DNA from: Cheiracanthium punctorium
Taxonomy: Eukaryota; Arthropoda; Arachnida; Araneae; Cheiracanthiidae
Direction: 5' to 3'
NCBI GenBank assembly: GCA_038373885.1
Contig: JAWZYV010001774.1
Location: 62,001-126,000, forward strand
Length of the DNA stretch: 64,000 bases
The translations under genes were made by a program, and so were the position numbers. The notes beneath the pieces are model-generated. The model had not been told where the DNA came from. It searched no databases and saw only the letters and a list, made by a program, of their open reading frames with translations. This document shows, piece after piece, positions 1 through 11,691 of this stretch (position 1 is the stretch's first letter; each line of letters opens with the position of its first letter).

Positions 1-140
1 ATTGTAACATGCCGTCATTCTCGAGTACGTATTTTATACTTCAGCTCGAGTCAAATTTCTCGGTTTTATTACCGTGGAGTTTGGTGCGTTTGTTAATTCA
101 TCATCACATAATACGTTGATAATGTCGACGGAACTTTACT
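1..140 (-). repeat. Left LTR, partial (cut by window edge)
   Basis: This is the same sequence as 2029-2168 and 4038-4177 with only a few substitutions. It ends in TACT on the + strand, the inverted partner of the AGTA at the other LTR end. It would be the 3' LTR of the left unit, with the rest outside the window. Confidence 0.7.
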
Positions 141-372
141 ACTCCCATGGGGGAAAGCACATCCGTCACAGGAGTGACGATGCTGCTGAATGAAAATCTT
201 TACGATCTTTTATTGGAACTGTACCTGATTATCCGGATCACTGTATTATTAATATTTTTTTTTTTTAAACAGGTTCGAAAAATAAATAATTATATCCTCA
301 TAATACACAGTAATAATTCAATTTACAATAACACGATTGAATATAAAATTACATAAACCTGATCCTACTTTA

Positions 373-1804
373 TTAAGAAGGATCTAACTTGAGCCTGGAT
401 AATGCATCAGCATTTCCATGTTGAACGCCCCTTCGATAAGTAATTTTCAAATTGTATCGCTGCAACGCTAAAGCCCACTTAGTTAATTTGGCGCTGTGTG
501 GAAGGCCATCTGTCAAATATGTTAAGGGGTTATGATCTGATACGATCTGGATTTCCGCGCCAAATATCCAAGTATCAAAAATTTTTAGTACTTCTAAAAC
601 TCCATATGCTTCTCTCTCAATCGTAGACCATTTCATTTGGCTGGGGTTTAGTTTCTTGCTGAAAAAAGCAATAGGGACTTCCTCTCCCTTGGCGTCCTTT
701 TGTGCGAGACACGCGCCAATAGCTGTAGCCGATGCGTCACTGTACAACTGAAACGGCTTGTCAAGATCTGGGGTGTGTAAGATAGGTATCTTCATCAATT
801 CCTCTTTCAATCGAGTAAACGCTTGGTCCTCAGCGGAGCCCCAAGGTATAGTAATCGGTACTTTCTTCTTGGTTAGATTTGTTAGTGGCAGAATTATTTG
901 CGCGAATTGTGGTATGTAACTCCTATAATAACTTGCTAAACCGATTAAGCTTCTTAGCTCTTTCTTGGTAGTAGGCCTTGATATCCTCGTTACAGGTTCA
1001 ATCTTCTCCGGATCCGGAGAAGATTGAACCTGTATGCCGACCGGAACCTACAATATGGCCCAAAAATTTTACCTGGGTTCTCCCGAACTCGCATTTTCCA
1101 AGATTCACAGTAAGTCCTACTTCCCTCAATGTTTTAAAGACTTGGCTTATATGCTTTAAATGTTCTTCCCAACTGTTAGAGAAAATAGCTACGTCGTAAA
1201 TGTATGCACAGCAATAGTCACGATGTACGAATAATGCTTTATCCATTGATTTCTGTAATGTCCCTCCGGCGTTCTTCATCCCAAAAGGTAAGACTTTCCA
1301 TTGATAATGCCCCGAATGTGTTACGAAGGCGGTGAAATGCTTGGATTCTTCATGCATGGGAATCTGCCAGTATCCCTTCGTTAAGTCTATGACGGTTATA
1401 AATGCAGCTTGTCCTACTCTGAATAGTAAATCCCTGGCAATTTTCATGGGATATGAATCAGGCACCGTGAAACTATTCAATAGTCTAAAATCAATACATA
1501 ACCTAACGCTTCCATCCTTTTTGGCAACACAAACAACAGGATGTGCCCATTCGCTATCGCTTGGTTCAATGAGGTCCATTTCAATTAGCTCCTCGATTTG
1601 GCAATCCACTTCTTTTTGTAAACTGATGGGTACTCGGTGCGGTTTGAGTCTCTTTGGCGTGCAGTTCTCCGTAACTTTAACATAATGCCCGTCGAATTTG
1701 GCATGTCCTGGCTTTGAACTAAAAATGTCCATATATCTCTTCAGTACATCAAATAACTCTTGGGTTTGCTCTTCAGTTAAATTATGATTTCTAGTTTTCT
1801 CCAC
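373..1804 (-). pseudogene. Gypsy-type reverse transcriptase/RNase H, copy 1 (broken)
   Basis: Read on the minus strand, the block opens with an RT N-terminal region and fingers/palm (IEPSDSEWAHPVVCVAKKDG, LCIDFRLLN), then the palm active site, then RNase H (PFQLYSDASATAIGACLAQ, the STIEREAYGVLEVL helix, VSDHNPLTYL) and the terminal NADALSRL. Two lesions are visible. The catalytic YIDD box reads YIYD. A 13-base insertion at about 1021 makes a 42-bp palindrome and shifts the frame, so the RT reading stops near 998 and RNase H (373-810) is in another frame. The reading ends right after RNase H, with no integrase. It is flanked by LTRs and is clearly dead as a gene. Confidence 0.85.
992..1033. 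repeat. Perfect 42-bp palindrome inside RT copy 1
   Basis: The stretch is its own reverse complement, centred on CCGGATCCGG. Copy 2 (around 3030-3052) lacks the 13 bases that complete the palindrome, so it arose in copy 1 by an inverted templated insertion. It also causes the frameshift in this copy. Confidence 0.9.
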
Positions 1805-1836
1805 TTCCTAGGTTCTGATCCTATTGCTGCTGTGCC

Positions 1837-2168
1837 AGTACGGGTTTTTTTAGCTTCCTTTCAACAAAAGGCAAAGCAATTTATGGGACTTACATAAAAA
1901 CTTTTATTACTCTAACATAAATCATACAATTCCAACGCCAGTTTTATCAGGCGTCCAAAACAAAAACAGTCCCAACAAACTTTTATATAAAACTAAATTA
2001 AATCTTTAGAATCCTCGCACCCCTCATTATTGTAACGTGCCCTCATTCTCGAGTACGTATTTTATACTTCAGCTCGAGTCAAATTTCTCGGTTTTATTAC
2101 CATGGAGTTTGGTGCGTTTGTTAATTCATCATCACATAATACGTTAATAATGTCGACGGAACTTTACT
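1837..2168 (-). repeat. Middle LTR shared by both retrotransposon units
   Basis: A 332-bp LTR bounded by AGTA and TACT, nearly identical to 3845-4177. It serves as 3' LTR of the right unit and 5' LTR of the left unit. A short purine-rich stretch next to 2169 on the minus strand may be the remains of a polypurine tract. Confidence 0.75.
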
Positions 2169-2406
2169 ACTCCCATGGGGGAAAGCACATCCGTCACAGG
2201 AGTGACGATTTTGCTGAAAGAAAATCTTTGTTTACGACCTTTTATTGGAACTGTACCTGATTATCCGGATCACTGTATTATTAATATTTTTTTTTTTTTT
2301 AAACAGGTTCGAAAAATAAATAATTATATCCTCATAATACACTGTAATAATTCAATTTACAATAACACGATTGAATATAAAAATACATAAACCTGATCCT
2401 ACTTTA

Positions 2407-3812
2407 TTAAGAAGGATCTAACTTGAGCCTGGATAATGCATCAGCATTTCCATGTTGAACGCCCCTTCGATAAGTAATTTTCAAATGGTATCGCTGCAAC
2501 GCTAAAGCCCACTTTGTTAATTTGGCGCTGTGTGGAAGGCCATCTGTCAAAAATGTTAAGGTGTTATGATCTGATACGATCTGGATTTCCGCGCCAAATA
2601 TCCAAGTATCAAATTTTTTTAGTGCTTCTAAAACTCCATATGCTTCTCTCTCAATCGTAGACCATTTCATTTGGCTGGGGTTTAGTTTCTTGCTGAAAAA
2701 AGCAATAGGGTCTTCCTCTCCCTTGGCGTCCTTTTGTGCGAGACACGCGCCAATAGCTGTAGCCGATGCGTCACTGTACAACTGAAACGGCTTGTCAAGA
2801 TCTGGGGTGTGTAAGATAGGTATCTTCATCAATTCCTCTTTTAATCGAGTAAACGCTTGGTCCTCAGCGGAGCCCCAAGGTATAGTAATCGGTACTTTCT
2901 TCTTGGTTAGATTTGTTAGTGGCAGAATTATTTGCGCGAATTGTGGTATGTAATTCCTATAATAACTTGCTAACCGATTAAGCTTCTTAGCTCTTTCTTG
3001 GTAGTAGGTCTTGATATCCTCGTTACAGGTTCAATCTTCTCCGGATCCGGTGTATGCCGACCGGAACCTACAATATGGCCCAAAAATTTTACCTGGGTTC
3101 TCCCGAACTCGCATTTTCCAAGATTCACAGTAAGTCCTATTTCCCTCAATGTTTTAAAGACTTGGCTTATATGCTTTAAATGTTCTTCCCAACTGTTAGA
3201 GAAAAGGGCTACGTCGTCAATGTATGCACAGCAATAATCACGATGTACGAATAATGCTTTATCCATTGATTTCTGGAATGTCCGTTCGGCGTTCTTCATC
3301 CCAAAAGGTAAGACTTTCCATTAATAATGCCCCGAATGTGTTACGAAGGCGGTGAAATGCTTGGATTCTTCATGCATGGGAATCTGCCAGTATCCCTTCG
3401 CTAAGTAAGTGACGGTTATTATAAATGCAGCTTGTCCTACTCTGAATATTAAATCCCTGGCAATTTTCATGGGATATGAATCAGGCACCGTGAAACTATT
3501 CAATAGTCTAAAATCAATACATAACCTAACGCTTCCATCCTTTTTGGCAACACAAACAACAGGATGTGCCCATTCGCTATCGCTTGGTTCAATTAGCTCC
3601 TCGTTTTGGCGATCCACTTCTTTTTGTAAACTGTTGGGTACTCGATACGGTTTGAGTCTCTTTGGCGTGCAGTTCTCCGTAACTTTAACATAATGCCCGT
3701 CGACTTTGGCATGTCCTGGCTTTGAACTAAAAATGTCCATATATCTCTTCAGTACATCAAATAACTCTTGGGTTTGCTCTTCAGTTAAATTATGATTTCT
3801 AGTTTTCTCCAC
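2407..3812 (-). pseudogene. Gypsy-type reverse transcriptase/RNase H, copy 2 (broken)
   Basis: This has the same layout as copy 1: RT (3321-3812, then 2970-3299) followed by RNase H (2407-2832). Here the YIDD active-site box is intact. A Gln codon has become TAA just after the HSGHY motif (about 3320), one base is missing near 2974 so that the frame ends after LRSLIG, and four residues are missing near the IEPSDSEW region. The breaks differ from those of copy 1, so the copies decayed independently or one was rebuilt from different templates. The reading stops after NADALSRL with no integrase, as in copy 1. Confidence 0.85.
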
Positions 3813-3821
3813 TTCCTAAGT

Positions 3822-3847
3822 TCTGATCCTATCGCTGCTGCGCCAGT
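3822..3847 (-). other. Primer-binding-site-like sequence
   Basis: On the minus strand, directly inside the 5' LTR, the sequence begins TGGCGCAG and continues with GATAGGATC. It resembles the complement of a tRNA-Ser 3' end, the primer type known from 17.6/297 elements. An equivalent sequence follows the middle LTR near 1814-1839. The match is by eye and imperfect. Confidence 0.5.
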
Positions 3848-4177
3848 ACGGGTTTTTTTTAGCTTCCTTTCAACAAAAGGCAAAGCAATTTATGGGACTT
3901 ACATAAAAACCTTTATTACTCTAACATAAATGATACAATTCCAACGCCAGTTTTATCAGGCGTCCAAAACAAAAACAGTCCCAACAAAATTTTATATAAA
4001 ACTAAATTAAATCTTTAGAATCCTCGCACCTCTCATTATTGTAACGTGCCCTCATTCTCGAGTACGTATTTTATACTTCAGCTCGAGTCAAATTTCGCGG
4101 TTTTATTACCATGGAGTTTGGTGCGTTTGTTAATTCATCATCACATAATACGTTGATAATGTCGACGGAACTTTACT
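3845..4177 (-). repeat. Right LTR (5' LTR of the right unit)
   Basis: A 333-bp LTR bounded by AGTA (3845) and TACT (4177). Similarity to the other copies stops exactly at 4177, where unrelated sequence begins, so this is the element's outer edge. It is very close to the middle LTR, which suggests a recent origin. Confidence 0.75.
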
Positions 4178-6002
4178 GTATGTAAATGACAATTCCTATT
4201 CTGCCTTCTTGTGTTAATAATAAAAAGGCTAATTTTTAATTTAGTTATTGGATACATCCATCCGAAAACCCATTCATTACCTGCAATGGCTCATTCAAGC
4301 CCAAAATTTTTCTTTCAGTATTTTCATAATATATTTCTGCAAACAATTTTTATTCAAATCATTACTTTTGTTTTTTGTGGCCAAATAGTTGAAGCAAACA
4401 TCATATAAATTTGAGCCCATGAAAATAATCACCAAAAATAACAAAAATTAAAAAAAAATGGCCCATTCATTACCACTCTCCCCCACTTCAAAAATATCCA
4501 GTCAATTCCGCGATTTTAGCGAATTTTCAATTGACGGAAAATGCATTCAGCAGAAAACGTACAGACAAAAACTTTATTTACTATTCTAAAGCTTACAGTC
4601 CATTAAAGCAGTTCATTAATAGGCAAACTGACAGGGACATGCATATTAACTTTCATATTTTCTGTATGTCCCACAATGCGCAGATTAACTAAAATACTGC
4701 ACTTGCATACTACCATAACTGCCAACACTGTCACCCGTTATATAGCTCGAAAAAAGAAAGGAATATATATGCTAGAAATTTCTTACAGCCCAGTCAGCTT
4801 CGTGCGACTATTTCTTGCACTTCTAAAATCGAAACACACAGGTTATCGTTTCTTTTTTAAACTTTTCCCCATCAAAAGTGGAAGTAAAGTGTTGAAGATT
4901 TCAGTTTTTTTGTTTGTCCACTTTTGCTCTAATTGGGATAGATATCAAGTGCAATCGTAAGTATAAACATGCACAAATTGCTGCAAAACTTATATCATCG
5001 TAGAGGGAAAAAAAGACAAAAAAAAAAAAAAAAAAAAAAAAACATGAAAATACGGAAAATGTGCTAGCAAATGGGACGTCAGCCCTATTTTCGCATATGT
5101 ACGACTTTTGTTTTTCCTGCAAGTTTCCAGAAGAAATTCTATTCTATTGAAGAGCTGACCCTCGATACACGGAAATTGTCCTGCATTCAAACGTAAATGG
5201 AGAATTTCTATTAAATTTGCCAAAACTTTCCAGTAAATGTACAATAATTTTTTACAGTGTATGTTACTACCAAGTACTATATTGAAAACAGCATAGTATT
5301 TAACCTTTAAAATTCTTCCACAGGATCACCCAAAACAATTCCAACACATTAACACTCTGTGGGAAGTAATTCATTAAACTACAGTTCAGAGACACTTAGT
5401 AATTTCAGACAAAACAAAATAAATAGACTTTATCAATGCTTACATAATAATGGTCTCTATTGAAAGTGCTACTGTGTAAATAGAACTTGTATTTCTTTTA
5501 CAGGAATACTTAAAAAAATTCCAATATACTGTGATCTATGGTAATTTTGTGGCATTACTCCATTTCAAGCACAATACAATAGATATATAGATGTTTATAA
5601 AAGCTTACTTTTTATATGAAAATGAATAACGTTTGTATTTATTCCACAGGGTAACAAAGTTACATGCTCCCCTGATGTTATTTTGCTAGAACAAATACAC
5701 CAGGCTCAACCTCAGACCTCTGCATCATTTCAAAAAAGCGTACTAAATACACTCGTTTGAGGTTATGCCCAAAGTCTCATTAAAAGTTTTCCAAATTTGG
5801 CTTTAAAAATAAGTTTTAAAAGTAGTTTTTAATTGGTGATATATGCATTTTGCTTGATATTAGCAAATCGTACTGTTAATAAATTAGAGTTTATTAATGA
5901 ATACTGGGGATATAATTAACCAAGATTCAAATTATGATTGTTTTTCAAAAGAACTATAATTTTTGCCTAAATTAAAGTTCAGAATAATCGATCAAACAGT
6001 AC
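4178..6002. other. AT-rich intergenic sequence, no gene seen
   Basis: No coding region is supported. There is a poly(A) tract at 5018-5042. From about 5230 to 5650 three weakly similar stretches of roughly 190 bp recur, each ending in a pyrimidine run plus CAGG, perhaps an old tandem duplication. Confidence 0.5.
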
Positions 6003-6150
6003 ACGCTTGAAAAAAAAAAGAACTAAATTCACTCCGAAGAAACTAAAACAGCTCCGAAGGATTTGAAACCGGGACAAGTTTTTCCCGGTTTTAAATGTTT
6101 CGGAGCTATTTTAGTTTCTTCGCAGCGAATTTAGTTCTTTCTTTTAAGCA
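6003..6150. repeat. Foldback element (long inverted repeat)
   Basis: Two arms of about 65-70 bases face each other around a short loop near 6074-6082. The inner stem pairs GAAACCGGGA with TCCCGGTTTT, and the outer arms pair runs such as GAACTAAATTC with GAATTTAGTTC. This fits a small foldback MITE. No target-site duplication could be fixed. Confidence 0.7.
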
Positions 6151-6795
6151 TGTAAATAGCAAATACACAACAAATTGTGCTCTAACAATGGCTTTGAATG
6201 ATCGTTATGCTGCTGTGTGAATGTTTAAAAAAGAGAACTGTGTCGGAAAATGCTATTTATTCGATGCGTTTGCCATGGCTTATTTTTGTTGCTTTAATGG
6301 CATTGGATAATCACAAAGTTGTCTTCTTTCTGTTTACATTGTGGTAATGCGAGTTGTTTGGCGTGTTTTCTGCAAATACGTTTTCATCCAAAATTATATA
6401 GCGATTCTTACAAAAAAGCAGTCAAGAATGGATTGGATTGATGTTGGCATTTTTTCTTTATTTTAAAAAAATTAGTCTCTACAGAAGTAACATGCTCTTG
6501 TTCTCCATAACAGTGAAACTCAGTCACTATTATGAGAATTGCTTACACAAATGACCGTTATGTTTGCAGTTAAACGGTCTTGTACATAGTATTGAATGGG
6601 GAGGGGGATTTCTGTCAGTTTGCAATATTAGTTTTTTTAAACACACGACGTAATTCGTTGCCAATAGTGGTGGTGTCGTCACACATATTTATCGTACAGA
6701 AATATAACTGCATATGCATATTATGGGAATTTCTGATCATTGAACTTACTTATTGATGAAAGCGATATCCTATGTTTGAGAAGCTTATCTGAAAA
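6151..6795. other. Intergenic sequence, nothing recognised
   Basis: No gene, repeat or RNA gene is supported in this stretch on either strand. Confidence 0.4.
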
Positions 6796-7042
6796 CAGTA
6801 GCGGATTCAGGGGAGGGGCTAGGGAGCTTTAGCCCCCCAAAAATTAATTGATAAAGGGTAACATTCTGCTTCATTATGCACTTTGAATATGTAAAGTGAT
6901 CTTTTTTAATGACTTAGCCCCTCCCAAAAGTTTTTACATTGGTTTAGACTAAAATTTTGCTTATTGTATATTTTGTTTGGGTGAAATAAGCTTTTTTCAA
7001 AATTTAGTCCCTCCCAAAAGATAATTTCTGGATCCGCCATTG
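6796..7042. mobile_element. Small TIR element (MITE)
   Basis: The ends are CAGTAGCGGATTCAG and the reverse complement of CAATGGCGGATCCAG, matching at 12 of 15 positions. The inside has no coding capacity and carries short purine/pyrimidine runs (GGGGAGGGGC, GCCCCTCCC). It is a non-autonomous DNA transposon; the superfamily is not certain. Confidence 0.6.
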
Positions 7043-7739
7043 TCTGAAAAATACAATGATCGTACTGCGTGTAATTTCTTAGAATAATGTTCAAATACCG
7101 TGCCAATTAATAATAATAATAATAAGTTTTGCATAAGTCAAGCGTGCGTTTTTTCTTCTAATTTATCCAAAATTAAAAAAACTCTAATGCCCAGCTGGTT
7201 GTCAATCAAGTGACTTGCATTTACATCAGAGGTGGCTTTCCTTTCGCATATCATGCACCCGTTCTTTTCACAGACTACTCCAGATGTGCCATACAGCTTT
7301 ATTTTCTCTTCCTTGCGTTCATAGATAGAGTTGGAAAACATTAATAAGATTTAGGTTCAGTTTAGGAGAGGAAAAGTAACAACGTGGAAGCATGAGATGG
7401 AATTGCTGTTTGGAGGAAGGGATTCAAGAATTAATATTTGAGATATTTGGTAAGATCAGAGATCTTTCAATCTTTGATGACAATCTATTTTGGAGTGTAC
7501 AATTTTCAACTGGGATCACATTTTTTTTTTTAAATGAAATACCTACGTGCACGAAATTACTTGAAAAGTTTTCAATCGGTCTTGAAACAATAAGTAAGCG
7601 CGGGGATGTAATACGCCACTTGAAATGATCCAATGTGCCACGAGTTGGCTACCCTTGTCTGCATGCTCTAATTAAGGTGGCACCAGTAATTTAACGTTTC
7701 CGAAACTTTTTCGGCTGGCACTGTGCGCCAGGTATAAGT
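7043..7739. other. Intergenic sequence, no supported gene
   Basis: An (AAT)n run lies at about 7108-7125. Short open frames on both strands around 7138-7341 and 7392-7633 overlap each other, carry no recognised motif and lack support as exons. Confidence 0.4.
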
Positions 7740-8075
7740 AATGGGACAGCTAGAACTACATCCAAACTGAGAACTTTATTTCAATTTCGCAGTTACATGG
7801 ATTCATAATGTTCCCTGTGCACCCCCATTCCAACGTTACATCGATGATACAAGTTATTGGAAGAATGCTATAAGTCTTGATTGTGTGTACTTCCTTTAGT
7901 CTGCTGATCACAGCATGTTAGATGCTTTCATTGTCACTGAATCACTCGCCTTTTAAAGCACGTTTAATTTTCGGAAATAGAAAAAAGTCTACAGACTCCA
8001 AATCAGGTAAATAGGGAAGGTATTCGAACACGCATATTATTATTGACGCTAAAAATTGTTTCATAGGTAGTGCGC
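7740..8075 (-). pseudogene. Relict of a mariner-type transposase, C-terminal part
   Basis: On the minus strand the stretch ending near 8030 reads PYLPDLESVDFFLFPKIKRA, the diagnostic block around the third catalytic Asp of mariner transposases, followed by a stop and FSDNESI. Further downstream a frame-shifted segment resembles the C-terminal CTGN motif of these enzymes. Several stops and shifts show a dead copy. The element's ends were not found. Confidence 0.65.
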
Positions 8076-8601
8076 AGTCAATCAGTGCATTGTTCCTTGA
8101 CCAGCAGATTGAAGGAGATCACGATCAGGACTTTCAGAGTTCGATGATATTTCGAATAACTTGTATGATCGATGTAAATGCTGAGTGGAGGTGAAAGGGG
8201 ACTATTTAGGATTCATGTTACAGCGAAATTGAAACGAAGTTCTTAGTATGCATGTAGTACTGTTTACTTCGGTATTTATTGGGTGCACTCTGTATAAAAT
8301 GAAGTATGCGGCAACTTGATGCTGTTACGTTTATAGAGGGATTATTTGAGTAAAGAGCAAACCACTCTATAAAGTAACTCAAGATGAGAGGAATTCCCAT
8401 CTAAAATGACCATTATGTATCTACGCATTATGTTCATTATGCACATTAAACTGCCAATATAGGCCGATCACAAGGGTAATTACAATAAACCACTCTATAA
8501 CAATAAAATTTTGCACGCTCTCGAAATTTTCATGCAATATAATCTCTATTCTATATAACATCTCGATACATGCCTCTAAAATGATAATTTTATTTGATCC
8601 C
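8076..8601. other. Intergenic sequence, nothing recognised
   Basis: Possibly more of the decayed mariner at the left edge; otherwise no gene or repeat is supported. Confidence 0.35.
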
Positions 8602-9048
8602 TTAACCCTTTGAGGCGCAACCCTTTCCCAATGCTGAAAAAAGGGCAGCCGTTGCCATCGCTCGACTTAACTACCACTCTGCCGCACAGCCAGCTGTCGT
8701 CAAAAAGGGTCTCTAGATCTGTGGCACGCGATGAACGCTTCGAGCGTCCGCCATCTTGCTGGTAGTTAAGTCAAGCGATGGCAACGGCTGCACCTTTTTT
8801 CAGCATTGGGCAATCTATCAAGTTGTTCTCGCATTCTTCCATTTTTCAGCAGATGTCAGTGCTGTTAAAAATAATCGTGACAATTTTTTTGACGGGAAAT
8901 GACGTGCTAAAAAGTAAAGGATTCTCGTGGAGCTATGTCACCCGCAACTATTTTTATAGAAATCAAATCTATTCTTCGTGACTGGCAACAGTCAAAACGT
9001 CAGAGTTTGATGTTCCCAGAGCGGGAACACTGCGCCTTAAAGGGTTAA
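8602..9048 (-). mobile_element. TTAA-flanked MITE, copy A (piggyBac-like)
   Basis: Bounded by TTAA on both sides, with a terminal motif AACCCTTT/AAAGGGTT. It is the reverse orientation of five other copies in the window (13679, 22937, 25043, 27634, 52082). TTAA duplications and CCCTTT-type ends fit the piggyBac superfamily; there is no transposase. A hairpin-forming half (ATGCTGAAAAAAGGGCAGCC and its complement) lies at 8630-8810, and the unique half runs to the right end. Confidence 0.8.
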
Positions 9049-9805
9049 ATCGAACAACTTTCGCATGGCTGTTGTTTTTCAAATGATTGGTCGTTCATTT
9101 TCCCGAAACAAGCTTTGTATTCTTTTCCCACAAACAGGAGCCGCAAAGTTATGAGCTCGTATGAAAAGTAGTCAGAATAATCTGGGAAAAATGACTGTCT
9201 AGCTCACTTTCATATATTATATAAATATCGATTTTATGCTTTAAAATGTGCTTTTAATTTTTATTAAGAAAGTTGACGCAGAACGTTTGATTCGGCTTGT
9301 GAATGATATCGATATCCAAATTGTCAAAGGAAGAAGGGGGGAGGGGGGGGTTATTGTCCTCGATAGCGTTTGATATTTCGGGAGAAGACAATGAAATACT
9401 GATATTGATAAACATGCAATAACCCCTTTAGGGACTCTCCATGAATGATGTGTGACTTTATTTCAGTATTTTTGACAATTCCTCTTCCCCTTTGTCATAA
9501 AGGGTCGCACTTCACCATACCCTCTCTTCACCCCGTAAGTGACCATAATGCGGCTCGCGAGCTAATTGCGGCATTCGTAAGCGAATAGCATGGCTCTTAT
9601 GTAAAGAAAATATGTATGGAACATTATGAACTAAAACTATGTGCAAAAGTAATTAACTTAATGAACGAATAATAAAAGGATTGACAGTAAGTTAATCCTT
9701 TCAGACCTAATTAAATAATTTCACTTAGAATTAAATATATCTTTTTATTTTTTATAGTGATTATATTTGTAATTAAAAAATAAAAGGAAACAATTTTCAT
9801 TATTA
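9049..9805. other. Intergenic sequence, nothing recognised
   Basis: AT-rich with a short G run near 9336-9350. No gene or repeat is supported. Confidence 0.4.
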
Positions 9806-9813
9806 ATATAAAC

Positions 9814-10345
9814 TAGAGATGAGTTCGGGCTCATTTTTTGAAGCCCGAGCCCGCCCGAGCCCGAAATTTCAGATAAGATAAATAAAATTCAAAGAAGTAA
9901 TTCTTTGATAGAATACAATAAATTTTGCAGTTTGTGCAAATTAAAGACAAATATAGTTGCAAATTTTTAATGCACTTTCTAATTCTTTATATCTATGTTT
10001 ATGAAATAATGTCCGCTCTCATGACTAACTAAGTAATATAAGCCGCCGTTCTGAAATACCCAAAGAGCTTCACGCACCTTCTAGGCGGCCGTGCTGCTAT
10101 TTTTTTCATGTATTATATAAATGTTTTAATGAATCTTTATATAATGTTTTTTATGTACTTTTATTTTCCTCATGAATCACTTTTTAAAGTCTGTTTCAAG
10201 GAGTATGTTCAATAAAAGAGAAATTTTTCACGAGCCCGAGCCCGCCCGAGCCCGAACGCAATTGTGAATTACAGAGCCCGAGCCCGGTTCGGGCCCGGGC
10301 TCGGGCTCGGGCTTTCGGGCTCGGGCTGAGCCCGTCTCATCTCTA
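9814..10345. mobile_element. hAT-type MITE rich in GAGCCC repeats
   Basis: The ends are TAGAGATGAG and CTCATCTCTA, perfect inverted repeats, and the element is flanked by the 8-bp duplication ATATAAAC (9806-9813 and 10346-10353). Eight-base duplications are the hallmark of hAT transposons. Both subterminal regions carry arrays of the hexamer CCCGAG or its complement, dense from 10230 to 10335, against an AT-rich middle. No transposase is encoded. Confidence 0.85.
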
Positions 10346-10353
10346 ATATAAAC

Positions 10354-11691
10354 AGAAACCGTGTGTAAAAACTATTTTTTCCTTTTCCTATTTGTGCATT
10401 AAACAAGAAATTAACTTTTCGTCAGTGACTTAAAAATTTAAACTCCCGTAAACTCGAATTAGGTTGGTCCTGCGGTTTAAGTATTTTATTTTTAAAACAT
10501 TAGATATCAAAATGTTTATTTTAATAAATATTATCATCATCAAATAATTTGAGAACATAGGATTTTTGTACCGTTCCGTTTTGAGGAGTATAATAATTAT
10601 TAATTATAAAAATATTGAAAATAATATTAATAATTATGAATATCATTTTTTAGTTTATTTAAAATTTTGAGCATGAAAGCCATAATATTTGTTGTGCTAA
10701 TAATATAATAAAAAATTTTCATTAAACTATTAGAATTGTTTCACTTATTTTAAATATAAAAATGCAGCAGCGTACCCGAAATCCACCATAAGAGAGCTCT
10801 CGTTGATAAAGCTGCCCAGAATAAATAGAGTTGTAGGTTTATTACCACTGAAACATGTAAAATATCGTTATCGGCAATTTTTTTCAACGAATTTATAAGT
10901 AAAATGTGGTGTCGGTCCAGAAAATTTGGACACAGTGCCTGTTTTTCAATTGTTAACACCTAAAAAATACTTAATGATGGAATATATCTATCATGAAAAA
11001 AACATTATGAACCTTATGCTGAATTTTTTTGCGAAACTTTGTTATTTGCCGAATTTTTAAAAATTCCGCTGGTCATAGCTAACTTATCAACTTATACTCT
11101 GTTTTTACCTTAAATCATTATAAATAATAAAGTTAAAATGTTGCCTTTTGAAAAGTTTTATTTTATTTTCTGCACATTAGAATGTTTACCTGTATTCAGT
11201 ATTTTATTTAAAATCTGGTTTTTAATAATTAACTATAAACTTATTTTTTGGCTTGATAATTTTTACAAAATGGAAAAACTTCGAGAACCATTAAGCATCA
11301 CATTAACTTACTTCAGTCTTTTAAAATGAATTTTAACTGAAACCACACTATCTAGAAATATGTTAATGTATATTTTACTTTCTTTAGTAAGTCATTCATT
11401 CCATAAATTTAATACGTATCATGGGGAAAAAAATCCATTAGTCTTGTTTTAAATGTACTTTTATTATATTTATTCTAAATAACTTTTTCCGATTTGCCTA
11501 AAAAAGTATCGGGAAAATTGAAAACAAGCAACAGGCGTTTTTATCGATTTGCTTTTACGAATAAAACATTTTCTCTGGTGCTAAGTGCCAGTAAGTCAGG
11601 AGGTCTGGCTTTGGAAAGTAAGATTTTCTGTAGCTCTTATAGAATTAAAGCGTAAAAATTTATGTTGACTATGCAAAACTAAAGCAAAAAA
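10354..11691. other. Upstream region of the channel gene
   Basis: AT-rich with no gene recognised. The promoter and 5' UTR of the channel gene presumably lie here, but no clear core promoter can be named. A six-codon upstream frame (11662-11682) ends nine bases before the main ATG and in the same frame, so an in-frame TAA precedes the start. Confidence 0.4.

Larger units (their letters stand above)
1..4177 (-). mobile_element. Tandem LTR retrotransposon array (LTR-RT/RH-LTR-RT/RH-LTR), Gypsy type
   Basis: Two units of about 2.0 kb lie head to tail, read on the minus strand. Position 1 matches 2029 and 4038, so the same 140-bp stretch occurs three times, and each coding block is flanked by the LTR. 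The internal part holds only reverse transcriptase and RNase H; there is no room for gag, protease or integrase. The LTR ends are short inverted repeats (AGTA...TACT). A primer-binding site resembling the complement of a tRNA-Ser 3' end follows the 5' LTR, as in the 17.6/297 branch of Gypsy elements. The left end runs off the window. The sharing of a middle LTR suggests unequal LTR recombination, which is inference. Confidence 0.8.

Noticed and set aside
4178..4185. Target-site duplication of the LTR array
   Set aside because: The other flank is outside the window, so no duplication can be shown.
4676..5244. Overlapping open frames on both strands around a poly(A) tract
   Set aside because: Low-complexity residues, no motif, no splice context; frames arise from AT-rich sequence.
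7138..7633. Open frames such as the 67-codon one with several cysteines on the minus strand
   Set aside because: No recognised domain, and sense and antisense frames overlap; too short to support.
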